DNA from: Promicromonospora iranensis
GTDB taxonomy: Bacteria > Actinomycetota > Actinomycetes > Actinomycetales > Cellulomonadaceae
Length of the DNA stretch: 64,000 nt
Assembly (NCBI RefSeq): GCF_028994775.1
Contig: NZ_JAJQMN010000009.1
Span: 280,215 to 344,214, forward strand
Direction: 5' to 3'
Shown here: one piece after another, positions 51,845 through 60,632 of the stretch
Layout: every line of letters begins with the position of its first letter
Position numbering within the stretch: position 1 is the stretch's first letter
The notes under the pieces: model-generated
Database searches by the model: none
What the model saw: the letters and a program-made list of their open reading frames with translations, nothing else
What the model was told of the DNA's origin: nothing
Program-made: the position numbers and the translations under genes

Positions 51845-52420
51845 GTGCTCCTCTCCGACCGCGATATCCGTGCCGAGCTCGAGGCCGACCGCGTAGTCCT
51901 CGACCCGTACGAACCGTCGATGCTGCAGCCGTCGAGCATCGACGTGCGCCTCGACAAGTACTTCCGGCTCTTCGACAACCACAAGTACCCGTTCATCGAC
52001 CCCGCGACGGACCAGCCGGAGCTGACCCGCCTGGTGGAGGCGGACAACGACGAGGCGTTCGTGCTGCACCCCGGCGAGTTCGTGCTGGGCAGCACCTTCG
52101 AGGCGGTCACGCTGCCCGACGACGTCGCCGCCCGCCTCGAGGGCAAGTCCTCCCTCGGGCGGCTCGGCCTGCTGACCCACTCGACGGCCGGCTTCATCGA
52201 CCCCGGATTCAGCGGGCACGTGACGCTGGAGCTGAGCAACGTCGCGACGCTGCCGATCAAGCTGTGGCCCGGCATGAAGATCGGGCAGATGTGCTTCTTC
52301 CGGTTGTCGTCGGCGTCGGAGCACCCGTACGGGTCCGACCTGTACGGCTCCCGTTACCAGGGTCAGCGCGGTCCGACAGCCTCCCGATCGTCGAAGAACT
52401 TCCACCGCACCGAGGTCTGA
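51845..52420 (+). CDS. dcd: dCTP deaminase, probably bifunctional (dCTP to dUMP)
   Basis: A 191-residue trimeric nucleotide deaminase. It has [20 protein letters not shown], the catalytic stretch [35 protein letters not shown] and the C-terminal [14 protein letters not shown] that closes over the nucleotide. The [11 protein letters not shown] segment is like that of the mycobacterial enzyme, which combines dCTP deaminase and dUTPase in one site; bifunctionality here is inference from that likeness. It supplies dUMP for thymidylate synthesis. Confidence 0.94.
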   Translation: MLLSDRDIRAELEADRVVLDPYEPSMLQPSSIDVRLDKYFRLFDNHKYPFIDPATDQPELTRLVEADNDEAFVLHPGEFVLGSTFEAVTLPDDVAARLEGKSSLGRLGLLTHSTAGFIDPGFSGHVTLELSNVATLPIKLWPGMKIGQMCFFRLSSASEHPYGSDLYGSRYQGQRGPTASRSSKNFHRTEV

Positions 52421-52464
52421 TCGCAAGCGCTGGGCAGCGGCCTCGACGGGTGCCCACCGAGCGG

Positions 52465-52470
52465 TAGGCT
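52465..52470 (+). promoter_or_regulatory. -10 element TAGGCT for the 372-residue gene
   Basis: TAGGCT lies 51 bp upstream of the ATG at 52522, so this transcript has a leader and uses an AGAAGGGA ribosome-binding site, unlike the leaderless genes nearby. Confidence 0.45.
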
Positions 52471-52521
52471 CCCGGGTGCCCGGCGCGGACCGGGCATCCC
52501 CCCACGTCAGAAGGGACCCCG

Positions 52522-53640
52522 ATGGCCGCTCCTCAGCTCCCGCTCTTGCCGCGCACGGCGGCGCAGGCACACCAGGCACGGCACGTACTGACCGTGCCCG
52601 GCGACGTGGAGCTGGACGAGATCGAGGTTCTCGCGCTCTCCCGCTTCTCGGCGACCCGCTGGGACGTCGTCCCCGCGGGCATCCTTCCGGGCAACGTGGC
52701 GGGCGCGCCGCAGGTGCGCCGCGCGCAGGGCAAGGAGGTCGGGGTGCTGCGGGTCTCGCGGCACGCTGTGATGAACGGCCCTTACCTGCCCGCGGGCGAG
52801 GGCTTCGACCTCGGTGTCCCGCCGGGAGCCGCGATGGCCTTCGACATCATCTGCCACCGGGAGCGCGGGGAGGTGCCGTTCCCCGCGGGTGACCGCGACG
52901 GCATCGGGCGCGCCTTCGCGGCCGGTATGCCCGAGCGCGAGGAGCGCCGGCTCGTCGAGTGGCTGGTCTCGGTGGCGCGCCGGCTCGGTGGTTCCCTCCG
53001 CCTGGACGTGGGCGGCATGTGGGACGCACCGGGTGGACCGACGGCACAACCGGGCGCCGGCGTGGTCCTCACCCCGGACGCCGGTGCCGCCATCGACATG
53101 ACGGTCTACTCGGACGTCTGGCTCGACCCGCAGGCAGCGCACACCATCCTGCAGAAGGTTCACCCGCGTGCCCGCCTCCACATGGAGGGCAAGGAGTGGG
53201 GTGGCCCGCCACAGGGCATCGCCGACAAGCCGCTCTACCCCGGCGACCCCCTGGACCCCGAGCTGCGCAAGAAGCTGCACGCGGCCGCCGACGACTACGA
53301 CATCAAGGCCCTCACGGGTCCGCGTGTCCTCGACGGGTACGGACTGATCGTCGACCTCGACGTCGACGGCATCGTCTCGGTGGAGATCTCCGGCGAGGAG
53401 AAGCTGCCGCGCCTGCTGCGCGGCCTGCCGTGGGCGGAGCAGGGCGCGGTGCGCTACTGGGTGCACTGGGAGCCGCACGACCTGGTGGAGTCGCAGCGTG
53501 AGTTCCCGTCCATGGAGCTACGAGTCGCGCGGAAGCGCGCGGCGGAGCTGGTGGCCCGGCTTGCCGGTGCCGTCCACGCCGCCGCGGGAGGCGAGATCGC
53601 CGACGAGGATGGCTTTCTGGTAGACCCCTCCGACCTCTGA
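52522..53640 (+). CDS. Unnamed actinobacterial protein, distant paralogue of the 46742 gene product
   Basis: A 372-residue soluble protein with no signal peptide or recognised domain. It begins MAAPQLPLLPRTAAQAHQAR. It shares with the 46742 product the DRDGIGRAFAAGMPEREERRLVEWL block (about residues 127-151), a VYSDVWLDP strand, a GAVRYWVHWEP segment and the closing GGEIADEDGFLVDP. Additional loops account for the extra 36 residues. The many acidic and aromatic conserved positions suggest a binding or enzymatic role, but no catalytic motif is evident. AGAAGGGA precedes the ATG. Confidence 0.7.
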   Translation: MAAPQLPLLPRTAAQAHQARHVLTVPGDVELDEIEVLALSRFSATRWDVVPAGILPGNVAGAPQVRRAQGKEVGVLRVSRHAVMNGPYLPAGEGFDLGVPPGAAMAFDIICHRERGEVPFPAGDRDGIGRAFAAGMPEREERRLVEWLVSVARRLGGSLRLDVGGMWDAPGGPTAQPGAGVVLTPDAGAAIDMTVYSDVWLDPQAAHTILQKVHPRARLHMEGKEWGGPPQGIADKPLYPGDPLDPELRKKLHAAADDYDIKALTGPRVLDGYGLIVDLDVDGIVSVEISGEEKLPRLLRGLPWAEQGAVRYWVHWEPHDLVESQREFPSMELRVARKRAAELVARLAGAVHAAAGGEIADEDGFLVDPSDL

Positions 53641-53661
53641 GAGCCCCGGGCTTTACCCGCT

Positions 53662-53689
53662 GTGCCGGCCTCGTGCGGAGGCCCGGCAC
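53662..53689. terminator. Hairpin between the convergent 52522 gene and bpa
   Basis: gtgccgg.cctc and gaggc.ccggcac pair around a gtgcg loop with one bulge, between convergent stops. Confidence 0.55.
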
Positions 53690-53713
53690 CGCGGTCGTGC
53701 CAGGACGGGCAGG

Positions 53714-54373
53714 TCAGAGGTACTGGCCGGGGGCCCGGCGTTCGCCACCCGGCTCGTCCTCGTGGCTGCCCGGCAGGGTGGGTCCGCCGGGGCCACCGGG
53801 ACCGAACGCCCCGGAGCCGGGCGGCAGCGCACGGCGCATCTGCGAGAGCTGCGCCTGCGCCGCCATCTGCTGGGCCACGAGCGCCGTCTGGATACCGTGG
53901 AACAGGCCCTCGAGCCAGCCCACGAGCTGGGCCTGAGCGACCCGGAGCTCGGCGTCGGACGGTGCGGAGTCGTCGGAGAACGGCAGCGTGATCCGGTGCA
54001 GCTCGTCGACGAGATCGGGGGAGAGGCCGTCCTCGAGCTCGTGGATCGAGCGCTCGTGGATCTCGGCCAGGCGGGTACGGGCGGCCTCGTCCAGCGGCGC
54101 GTCACGTACCTCGTCGAGCAGCCGCTTGACCATGCCGCCGATGCGCATGACCTTGGCCGGCTCCTCCACCTGGCCCACGACGGCCTCGGCCTCGTCGACC
54201 TCTTCCTCGGCAGAGCCCTCGGGGCGGCGGTCCGGCGGCACCGCGGCACCGTCGGGCGTCACCACCTGGGGATGCACGGTGGACGGCCCGTCGGGGCGCC
54301 CGGACCGGTCCCGCTGGTCGGTGTTGTCGTCGTGTCGCTCGTCTGACGGGGGGTTGGCTCGCTCGTCGGTCAT
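53714..54373 (-). CDS. bpa: Bacterial proteasome activator Bpa/PafE
   Basis: A 219-residue protein. A disordered acidic/Pro-rich N-terminus (1 to about 75) precedes a helical core (about 80-180; VMRIGGMVKRLLDEVRDAPLDEAARTRLAEIHERS). A Gly/Pro-rich tail ends in GQYL. The terminal GQYL motif docks between proteasome alpha subunits and opens the gate, as in mycobacterial Bpa/PafE and Mpa. It allows ATP-independent degradation of unfolded proteins, so the organism should possess a 20S proteasome, whose genes are not in the window. AAGACT 6 nt before the ATG is a weak leaderless -10. Confidence 0.92.
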   Translation of the reverse strand: MTDERANPPSDERHDDNTDQRDRSGRPDGPSTVHPQVVTPDGAAVPPDRRPEGSAEEEVDEAEAVVGQVEEPAKVMRIGGMVKRLLDEVRDAPLDEAARTRLAEIHERSIHELEDGLSPDLVDELHRITLPFSDDSAPSDAELRVAQAQLVGWLEGLFHGIQTALVAQQMAAQAQLSQMRRALPPGSGAFGPGGPGGPTLPGSHEDEPGGERRAPGQYL

Positions 54374-54443
54374 GGGTCCAGTCTTGCCCGGATTGCTTGT
54401 CGTCCGCATGGCAGCGACCGTGCGCGGTCGAAATTGTCGACCA

Positions 54444-54459
54444 TGCCTATATATAGGCA
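54444..54459. promoter_or_regulatory. Perfect palindrome TGCCTATATATAGGCA
   Basis: A 16-bp perfect dyad with a TATATATA core lies 71 bp upstream of bpa and 9 bp after the oxidoreductase stop. It is the most AT-rich spot for several kilobases. It could be an operator or contain a -10 for bpa. Confidence 0.5.
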
Positions 54460-54467
54460 CGGGATGA

Positions 54468-55445
54468 TCAGGGGAGCAGGAGAACTTTGCCGAAGGCCTC
54501 GCCCGACTCGAGCAGCTCGTGCGCGGACTGCGCCTCGGCGAACGGTATGCGGGCATGTATTACCGGCCGGACCCGCCCGTCCGCGACCAGCGGCCAGACG
54601 TGCTCCTCGGTGTCGGCGACGATGCGCGCCTTCTCGTCCGCCGGCCGCGACCTCAGCAGCGTTCCGGTGACGGTCCCGCGGCGGGCGAGAAGGTCGCTGA
54701 GGTCGAGCTCGCCCCGCCGCCCCTGCTGCATGCCGATGACGACCAGCCGGCCGTCCTGCGCCAACGCGCGGACGTTGTCGCCCAGCGCGCCGCCGCCGAG
54801 GAGGTCGAGCACGACGTCGGCCCCGCGGCCGTCCGTCGCCCGTCGCACCTCGTCGACGAAGTCCTTCTCCCGGTGGTCGATGACCAGGTCCGCCCCGAGC
54901 TCGGCGCACCGTGCGGTGCGCTCGGCGCCGCCGGCCGTCGTGGCGACACGTGCGCCGAGGGCCTTGGCGACCTGGATCGCGAAGCTGCCGATGCCGCCCG
55001 AGCCGCCATGGACCAGCACCCACTCGCCGGAACGCAGCCGGCCGACGTCGACGAGGTTGTTCCAGACCGTGCACGCGGCCTCGGGAAGTGCCGCCGCGTC
55101 GACCAGGTCGACGCCGTCGGGCACCGGGAGCACCTGCGTCTCGCGGACCACGACTTCCTCCGCATAACCGCCCCCTTCGAGGAGCGCGACGACCCGGTCA
55201 CCGGCGCGCCAGCGCGACACGCCGTGTCCGACACGCTTCACAGTTCCTGATATCTCAAGACCTGGCCAGTCGGGCGCACCCGGCGGAGGGGGGTAGGATC
55301 CGGCCCGTTGGAGCAGGTCAGCACGGTTGACGCCGGCAGCGGCGACGGTGATCACCACGTCCCTTTGGCCAGCAATCGGGGGATTCAGGGAGGAAAGGGA
55401 GAGTTTCCCTGATGGGCCCGGTCCAGATATCGTGACGGCTCGCAC
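54468..55445 (-). CDS. NAD(P)H quinone oxidoreductase (zinc-free MDR family)
   Basis: A 325-residue medium-chain dehydrogenase/reductase without zinc-binding cysteines. It has AAGVNRADLLQRAGSYPPPPG, GLEISGTV, AGDRVVALLEGGGYAE and the Rossmann-fold glycine motif HGGSGGIGSFAIQVAKALGARV. The PIG3/QOR-type layout suggests reduction of quinones or enones with NADPH. The frame continues far upstream, but that part is antisense to cvnA; the GTG at 55445 (VRAVTISGPG) gives the normal length, and TAGGCT ends 8 nt before it. It is divergent from the conservon. Confidence 0.9.
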   Translation of the reverse strand: MRAVTISGPGPSGKLSLSSLNPPIAGQRDVVITVAAAGVNRADLLQRAGSYPPPPGAPDWPGLEISGTVKRVGHGVSRWRAGDRVVALLEGGGYAEEVVVRETQVLPVPDGVDLVDAAALPEAACTVWNNLVDVGRLRSGEWVLVHGGSGGIGSFAIQVAKALGARVATTAGGAERTARCAELGADLVIDHREKDFVDEVRRATDGRGADVVLDLLGGGALGDNVRALAQDGRLVVIGMQQGRRGELDLSDLLARRGTVTGTLLRSRPADEKARIVADTEEHVWPLVADGRVRPVIHARIPFAEAQSAHELLESGEAFGKVLLLP

Positions 55446-55453
55446 ATCGATGA

Positions 55454-55459
55454 AGCCTA
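55454..55459 (-). promoter_or_regulatory. -10 element TAGGCT for the quinone oxidoreductase
   Basis: On the minus strand TAGGCT ends 8 nt before the GTG at 55445, a leaderless arrangement that also fixes the start. Confidence 0.5.
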
Positions 55460-55586
55460 CTTCCGTACGGCCCGCGTTGGTCGCCAGCGGAAACCAGGTG
55501 CCGGTAACTTGTACGCAGCACCGAGGGATGCTCGGCGGGCACACGCACGCCACCCCCTTCCGGATCAGTGATGGAGAGAGGTACGC

Positions 55587-58500
55587 ATGTTCCGCAGGTT
55601 GGGAGTGCGCGGGAAAGTTCTTGCGACCCTGGTCACGCCTGCCATCGTCCTGGTCATCGCAGCGGCGTACATCATCGGCCTGTCTGTGGTCGACGCGATG
55701 CGCGCGCAACAGACGAGTGATCTCGTCGCCGCGCTGAAGTACCAGGACGAGGCAGGAACGACGTTCGCGCAGGAACGGTCGTACAACATCGTGGCGATGA
55801 TCGACGACGGTCCGTACGGTGACCAGGCCCGCCTCGCGCTGCTGCAGGGAACGCCGGAGATGGAGGAGGACGGCGTCACCCAGGCGACCAACAAGGACGG
55901 CACCCCGAAGTGGGCGGCCCCGGCGGCCCAGGCACAGACGATCAAGGCACTCGACGAGCGCGACGAGGCGCTGCTCGACATCGACATCTCGATGCTGGAC
56001 CAGCGCGTCAAGAACGCCGTCGCGCAGACCATCGAGGACCGCGCGGCGATCACCGACGTGCAGAAGCAGGTCGCCGACGGGCGTCTCACGGAGCAGAGGG
56101 CGACCAAGGCCTACGGCGGGTACATCGACGGTGCCCTCGAGGTGATGGACGCCATCGCGGACACGTCCGAGGACCGCGATCTGGGCACCCGTCTCGAGGC
56201 GTACCACTCGATGGACGAGCTCATGCTCACGAACACCTACGAGCGCCCGGTCGTCTCCCTGGCCCTCGGCATCTTCACGCAGCACCCGCAGGGCGAGGAG
56301 GCAGCCCGGACCATGGCGCTGCGCGCCGCGGACCTGGTGAACCTGGGTGACCGTCAGTGGGACGAGACGCAGGACCTCTACGACCGCATCCCCGGTGACT
56401 ACCAGGTCCCGGGCATGGACGGCGTCTACGGCACCGTCCGCGGCTACGTGGCGCGCGGCGATCTCGGCTCGATCCAGCCGGCCCAGATCGAGGCGTTCTC
56501 GAACGAGTCGGCCAAGTGGGTCGAGGAGGGGCGCATCGTCCGTGACGCGGTCCGCGAGGACGCCGCTGCCTTCGCGCAGGAGCAGGCCGACATCGCCGCG
56601 AACCGCGCCTACCTCACCGGTGGCATCGCGATCGCGGCCCTCGGCTTCTCGATCATCACGGCGCTCGTCATCGCCCGCCGCCTGGTCTCCCCGCTGCGTC
56701 GCCTGACCCAGGCCGCCGGCGTGGTCCGTGACCGCCTCCCCACCCTGGTGGAGCAGGTGTCGGTCCCCGGGCAGGGCCCGAGCATCGACCTCGACCCGAT
56801 CACCGTCGAGTCGTCGGACGAGATCGGCCAGCTGGCCGCCGCCTTCAACGACGTCAACAGAACGACCATCGACGTCGCCCGCGAACAGGCGGCCCTCCGT
56901 GGCTCCATCGCGGAGATGTTCGTCAACGTGGCCCGGCGTGACCAGGTGCTGCTCAACCGGCAGCTCGCCTTCCTGGACGACCTCGAGCGTTCCGAGGAAG
57001 ACCCGTCGACGCTGTCGAACCTGTTCCGTCTCGACCACCTCGCGACCCGGATGCGCCGCAACGCCGAGTCCCTCCTGGTGCTCGCGGGCATCGACTCCGG
57101 TCGTCGTGTCCGCCAGCCCATGCCGGTCTCCGACGTCATCCGTACGGCGTCCTCCGAGATCGAGCTGTACGACCGGGTGCGCCTGAACCTCGTCGTCGAC
57201 CCGATGATGCTGGGCCACAACGCGCTGAACGCGGCGCACCTGCTGGCCGAGCTCCTCGAGAACGCGACGATGTTCTCCGAGCCCCACACGCCGGTCGAGG
57301 TCACCACGGCCCGTGACGAGCAGTTCGTCACCGTCGTGGTCCGCGACCACGGCCTGGGCATGAACCCCGACGAGGTGGCAGAGGCGAACCGTAAGGTGCT
57401 CAGCCACGCCGCGTCGGACGCCGTCGGTGCCCAGCGGCTCGGCCTCTACGTGGTCGGTCGTCTGTCCGACCGCCTCGGCGCCCAGGTCGAGTTCGGCGTG
57501 GGCGAGGGCGGCACGGGTACCGAGGTGACCGTCCGTTTCCCGGCGGTGCTGTTCATGCCGGACAACGCCATGCCGCTGCCGATGCCGACGGACCCGCTGG
57601 AGGCCAACACGCAGGCGGCCGCCTCGCAGTTCAACGGTGGTGTGGCCACCGGCCCGGGCACCGGTGCCATGCGGGGGGCGGGTGCACCCACCAACGGTTT
57701 CGGCTCGCCTGCCATCACGGCGGCGTCGCCGGCCACGACCTCCGTTCCGCAGCAGGGTGGCATGCCGGTACCGACCGGTACGTCCCAGATCGCCGCTGCC
57801 GCCTTCGCGGCGCAGCCGGCCCCTGTCGCGCAGCAGGTCGACATCAACGCCCTGACCGACGGCACGACGGCGCTCGGCCTGGCCCGACGCCGCAGCTCGA
57901 CGGCGGCGCAGCCGATGGCCGAGACGACGCCTACGGGCTCGATCGTCCTGCCGGAGATCCAGACGCCGTCGCTCCCGCAGGAGTACCAGGGCGACGACAA
58001 CGCGTGGGCCCCGCCGTCGAACGTGTCCGAGGGCAGCTCGCTCCCGAGCCGCCAGCGTGCACCGCAGCCGGAGGAGCCGGTCGCACCGGTCTTCGAGGAC
58101 ACGACGCCGGCAGCGGTGGACGTGGACCAGCGCAGCGCTCTCTTCTCGAGCTTCCGCTCCCTGAGCACGATCGATCCGGTCGACGGCGGCGGCACCCAGT
58201 CGCTGCAGCTCGACCCGGTGACGCAGGACCCGGCCGCGCTGCCCGGGATGTCGGACACCGACGTCATGCGGTTCCCTGCCGCGGGCGGCGCTCAGACGCC
58301 TCCCGCACAGGCACCGGCCCGGAGCTTCGGCGGTCCGTCGGAAGGCTTCGGCGGCCCGTACGAGGGTGATGGCGAGCAGTCGCAGGGCTTCGGGGCCGAC
58401 GCGCCGCAGGGCCCGGACTCGTCGTACGAGGCGCTGCCCGCGTTCGAAGAGCTCATGGCGGATCTTCCGAGCCGTCGCTCGACCGGGTCGGGCACCCAGG

Positions 58501-59723
58501 GGGCCAAGCCGGCGCAGCAGAAGCGTGGGCTGTTCGGTCGCCGGCCGGGCCAGCCCGCCACCGGCGAGCTGCGCGCCTACCAGCCGCAGGAGCGTCCGGC
58601 GTCGCGTCCGATCCAGACCGTGAGCAGCCCCGTCGGCGGTGCGCCGACGTTCGGTGCTCCGAACGTGGAGACGCAGAGCTTCCAGGCGCAGAACTTCCAG
58701 GCGCCGAACTTCCAGGCGCCGAGCAGTCCGCCGCAGGACTTCCCGGCACCCCGCGCGCCGCAGGACTTCCAGACGCCGAACGCTCCGCAGAGCTCGCCGG
58801 CCCCGCAGCCGGCGAGCCCGATGACCGGAACCTTCCCGATCGCGGCTCCGGCGCAGGAGCAGCAGCCCCTGGCCGACCCGACCTACCAGCGGGGCTTCCA
58901 GGAGGGCTACCAGCGGGCGGTCCAGGAGTCGCTGACGTCGGCCATGCCGGCGGTGCCGAACGCACCGGCGGGTGGCACGGTCCCCCTGCCCACGCAGGCG
59001 CAGGCGGCCGTCCCGGCTCCGACCCAGAGCAGCAACCCGTTCGTCGACGCAGCGCCGCGTGCCGCTGCGCCCGCCCCCGCGCCGGCTCCCGAGCAGGCGC
59101 CCACCTCGTTCGCGTCGGCCCCGGCCACCCAGGCCGTGCCGATGGCGACCGCGCAGCAGCCCTTCGAGGCGCCCGCTCGTGAGTTCAGCGAGCCGTACCC
59201 GACCGGTGCTGTGTACGACCCGACGTATGGTTCGCCCGCGCCGCTCGCCAAGCGGGCTGCCGGCACGGACGGCGACGGCAAGGACCCGCTCGACCCGGAG
59301 TACGTGCGGGACTCGGTGGAGGCTCGATCGGAGTGGACCGCCTCGGCGGTTCTCTACGAGGAGATGACGAGCCTCCTTCGCCGAGGGGCTTTTCAGGAAG
59401 ATGATGTGAAAGAGAGCGACTCGTACCGTCCGGCGGCCGTCAACACCGAGGTTGTGGGCGGCGGTCTGACCCGCCGCACGCGCGGTGCCTCGGGCACCGG
59501 GGCGGATCCCACCGTCGAGCGCCTCTCCGCTCGCATTGACCGTGATCCCGAGCAGCTCCGCTCACGACTCTCGGCATTCCAGTCGGCCACCGCCCGTGGC
59601 CGGTCGGAATCCGTTGACGAGGGTGGATCGGAGAACGAGAACGGCAAGAAGGCCGATGGGGACTCGACGTGGGCACCCTCGACCGTGAATCATGTCCCTG
59701 ACTCAGCGCCGCAGTCGCGGTGA
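55587..59723 (+). CDS. cvnA: Conservon sensor histidine kinase CvnA with NIT domain and long disordered tail
   Basis: A 1378-residue membrane kinase. Transmembrane segment 1 (about 12-38), a NIT-type sensor domain (about 45-330), segment 2 (about 341-362) and HAMP (about 363-440) come first. A kinase core follows, with a probable phospho-acceptor at His484 (FRLDHLATRMRRN), N-box Asn559 (ELLENATMF) and DHGLGMNP. After about residue 655 a tail of more than 700 residues is rich in Pro, Gln, Ala and Ser, with FQAPNFQAP-type repeats near 1031-1060. It heads cvnABCD, the GPCR-like signalling module of actinomycetes. GGAGAGAGG precedes the ATG. Confidence 0.9.
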   Translation: MFRRLGVRGKVLATLVTPAIVLVIAAAYIIGLSVVDAMRAQQTSDLVAALKYQDEAGTTFAQERSYNIVAMIDDGPYGDQARLALLQGTPEMEEDGVTQATNKDGTPKWAAPAAQAQTIKALDERDEALLDIDISMLDQRVKNAVAQTIEDRAAITDVQKQVADGRLTEQRATKAYGGYIDGALEVMDAIADTSEDRDLGTRLEAYHSMDELMLTNTYERPVVSLALGIFTQHPQGEEAARTMALRAADLVNLGDRQWDETQDLYDRIPGDYQVPGMDGVYGTVRGYVARGDLGSIQPAQIEAFSNESAKWVEEGRIVRDAVREDAAAFAQEQADIAANRAYLTGGIAIAALGFSIITALVIARRLVSPLRRLTQAAGVVRDRLPTLVEQVSVPGQGPSIDLDPITVESSDEIGQLAAAFNDVNRTTIDVAREQAALRGSIAEMFVNVARRDQVLLNRQLAFLDDLERSEEDPSTLSNLFRLDHLATRMRRNAESLLVLAGIDSGRRVRQPMPVSDVIRTASSEIELYDRVRLNLVVDPMMLGHNALNAAHLLAELLENATMFSEPHTPVEVTTARDEQFVTVVVRDHGLGMNPDEVAEANRKVLSHAASDAVGAQRLGLYVVGRLSDRLGAQVEFGVGEGGTGTEVTVRFPAVLFMPDNAMPLPMPTDPLEANTQAAASQFNGGVATGPGTGAMRGAGAPTNGFGSPAITAASPATTSVPQQGGMPVPTGTSQIAAAAFAAQPAPVAQQVDINALTDGTTALGLARRRSSTAAQPMAETTPTGSIVLPEIQTPSLPQEYQGDDNAWAPPSNVSEGSSLPSRQRAPQPEEPVAPVFEDTTPAAVDVDQRSALFSSFRSLSTIDPVDGGGTQSLQLDPVTQDPAALPGMSDTDVMRFPAAGGAQTPPAQAPARSFGGPSEGFGGPYEGDGEQSQGFGADAPQGPDSSYEALPAFEELMADLPSRRSTGSGTQGAKPAQQKRGLFGRRPGQPATGELRAYQPQERPASRPIQTVSSPVGGAPTFGAPNVETQSFQAQNFQAPNFQAPSSPPQDFPAPRAPQDFQTPNAPQSSPAPQPASPMTGTFPIAAPAQEQQPLADPTYQRGFQEGYQRAVQESLTSAMPAVPNAPAGGTVPLPTQAQAAVPAPTQSSNPFVDAAPRAAAPAPAPAPEQAPTSFASAPATQAVPMATAQQPFEAPAREFSEPYPTGAVYDPTYGSPAPLAKRAAGTDGDGKDPLDPEYVRDSVEARSEWTASAVLYEEMTSLLRRGAFQEDDVKESDSYRPAAVNTEVVGGGLTRRTRGASGTGADPTVERLSARIDRDPEQLRSRLSAFQSATARGRSESVDEGGSENENGKKADGDSTWAPSTVNHVPDSAPQSR

Positions 59724-59761
59724 CAAGCGCGTCTGTGGATTCTGACTAGGAGGAACAGAGA

Positions 59762-60211
59762 GTGACCCTCAGCACCGAAGCAACGAATTTCGGGTGGCTG
59801 CTCGACAACTTCGTGCGTACCGTTCCCGGCAGCCGCCACACGCTCGTCGTGTCGGCGGACGGCCTGCTCATGGCGATGTCCGACCAGCTGGACCGCACCA
59901 GCGGTGACCAGCTCGCGGCGATCGTTTCGGGTATGTCAAGCCTTACGCGTGGAGCTTCCAGGCAGCTCAACGGCGGTAATGTCCGTCAGGCAATCATCGA
60001 GATGGACAACGGCTTCCTTTTCCTGATGAATGTCTCGAACGGGTCTGTGCTCGGCGTGGTGGCGGAGGCTACGTGCGACATCGGTCTTATCGGCTACGAG
60101 ATGGCTCTTCTGGTGTCCCGCACCGAGGCCACGCTCACGCCGCAGCTGATCTCGGAGATGCGTGGCAGCCTCCCGGTCGACGGGCAGACCCGAGCCGCCA
60201 GCGTGGGATGA
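59762..60211 (+). CDS. cvnB: Conservon roadblock/LC7 protein CvnB
   Basis: A 149-residue roadblock/LC7 domain protein (FGWLLDNFVRTVPGSRHTLVVSADGLLMAMSD, then NGGNVRQAIIEMDNGFLFLMNV). Roadblock proteins of this type act as partners or activators of the small GTPase encoded in the same operon and bind the kinase. AGGAGG lies 8 nt before the GTG. The gene follows cvnA after 38 bp. Confidence 0.95.
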   Translation: MTLSTEATNFGWLLDNFVRTVPGSRHTLVVSADGLLMAMSDQLDRTSGDQLAAIVSGMSSLTRGASRQLNGGNVRQAIIEMDNGFLFLMNVSNGSVLGVVAEATCDIGLIGYEMALLVSRTEATLTPQLISEMRGSLPVDGQTRAASVG

Positions 60212-60221
60212 GGACTCGACC

Positions 60222-60632
60222 ATGACGTACGCACCTTTCGGTTCCCAGGGGCAGGGGGACGTCCGTGAGACGTCCACCGTGCGCCCCTACGCGGTCACCG
60301 GAGGCCGGGTGCGGTCGGAGCTGTCCGACCTGCCGCTCGAGGCCCTCGTGGAGGTACTGCCCGGCGCGGTCAGCAGTTTCGGGTTGCCACCCGAGAAGCG
60401 CGCGATCCTCCAGCACGCCGCCCACACGTACGTGTCGATCGCCGAGCTCTCGGCCCTTCTGCGGCTGCCCCTGGGTGTCGTCCGGATTCTTGTGGCGGAC
60501 ATGCAGGAGGAAGGGCACGTGACTGTGCACACCTCGACACCGGTTAACGTCCACACAGGCCACGGCAGCTCGAACTCGGGCCTGTCGCTGAGCGTCTTGG
60601 AGAGTGTTCTGAATGGCATTTCCGCCCTCTGA
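60222..60632 (+). CDS. cvnC: Conservon DUF742 protein CvnC
   Basis: A 136-residue DUF742 protein with the family opening TVRPYAVTGGRVRSE and a winged-helix-like core (LPPEKRAILQHAAHTYVSIAELSALLRLPLGVVRILVADMQEEGHV). DUF742 proteins probably link the roadblock protein and GTPase to downstream outputs. The ATG at 60222 has GAGGA upstream. A GTG at 60162, overlapping cvnB, would add 20 residues including PPAWDED, which look plausible for the family, so the start is uncertain. Confidence 0.9.
   Translation: MTYAPFGSQGQGDVRETSTVRPYAVTGGRVRSELSDLPLEALVEVLPGAVSSFGLPPEKRAILQHAAHTYVSIAELSALLRLPLGVVRILVADMQEEGHVTVHTSTPVNVHTGHGSSNSGLSLSVLESVLNGISAL

Noticed and set aside
54468-57407. 979-residue minus-strand ORF spanning the oxidoreductase and continuing through cvnA
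   Set aside because: Only the 3' third (54468-55445) reads as a real protein. The remainder is antisense to the cvnA kinase domain, with His/Arg/Val-rich composition typical of GC-rich shadow frames.
60162-60221. Longer cvnC start at GTG 60162
   Set aside because: It would add residues including PPAWDED, which look plausible, but it overlaps cvnB by 50 bp. The ATG at 60222 has its own GAGGA site. Left as an alternative.
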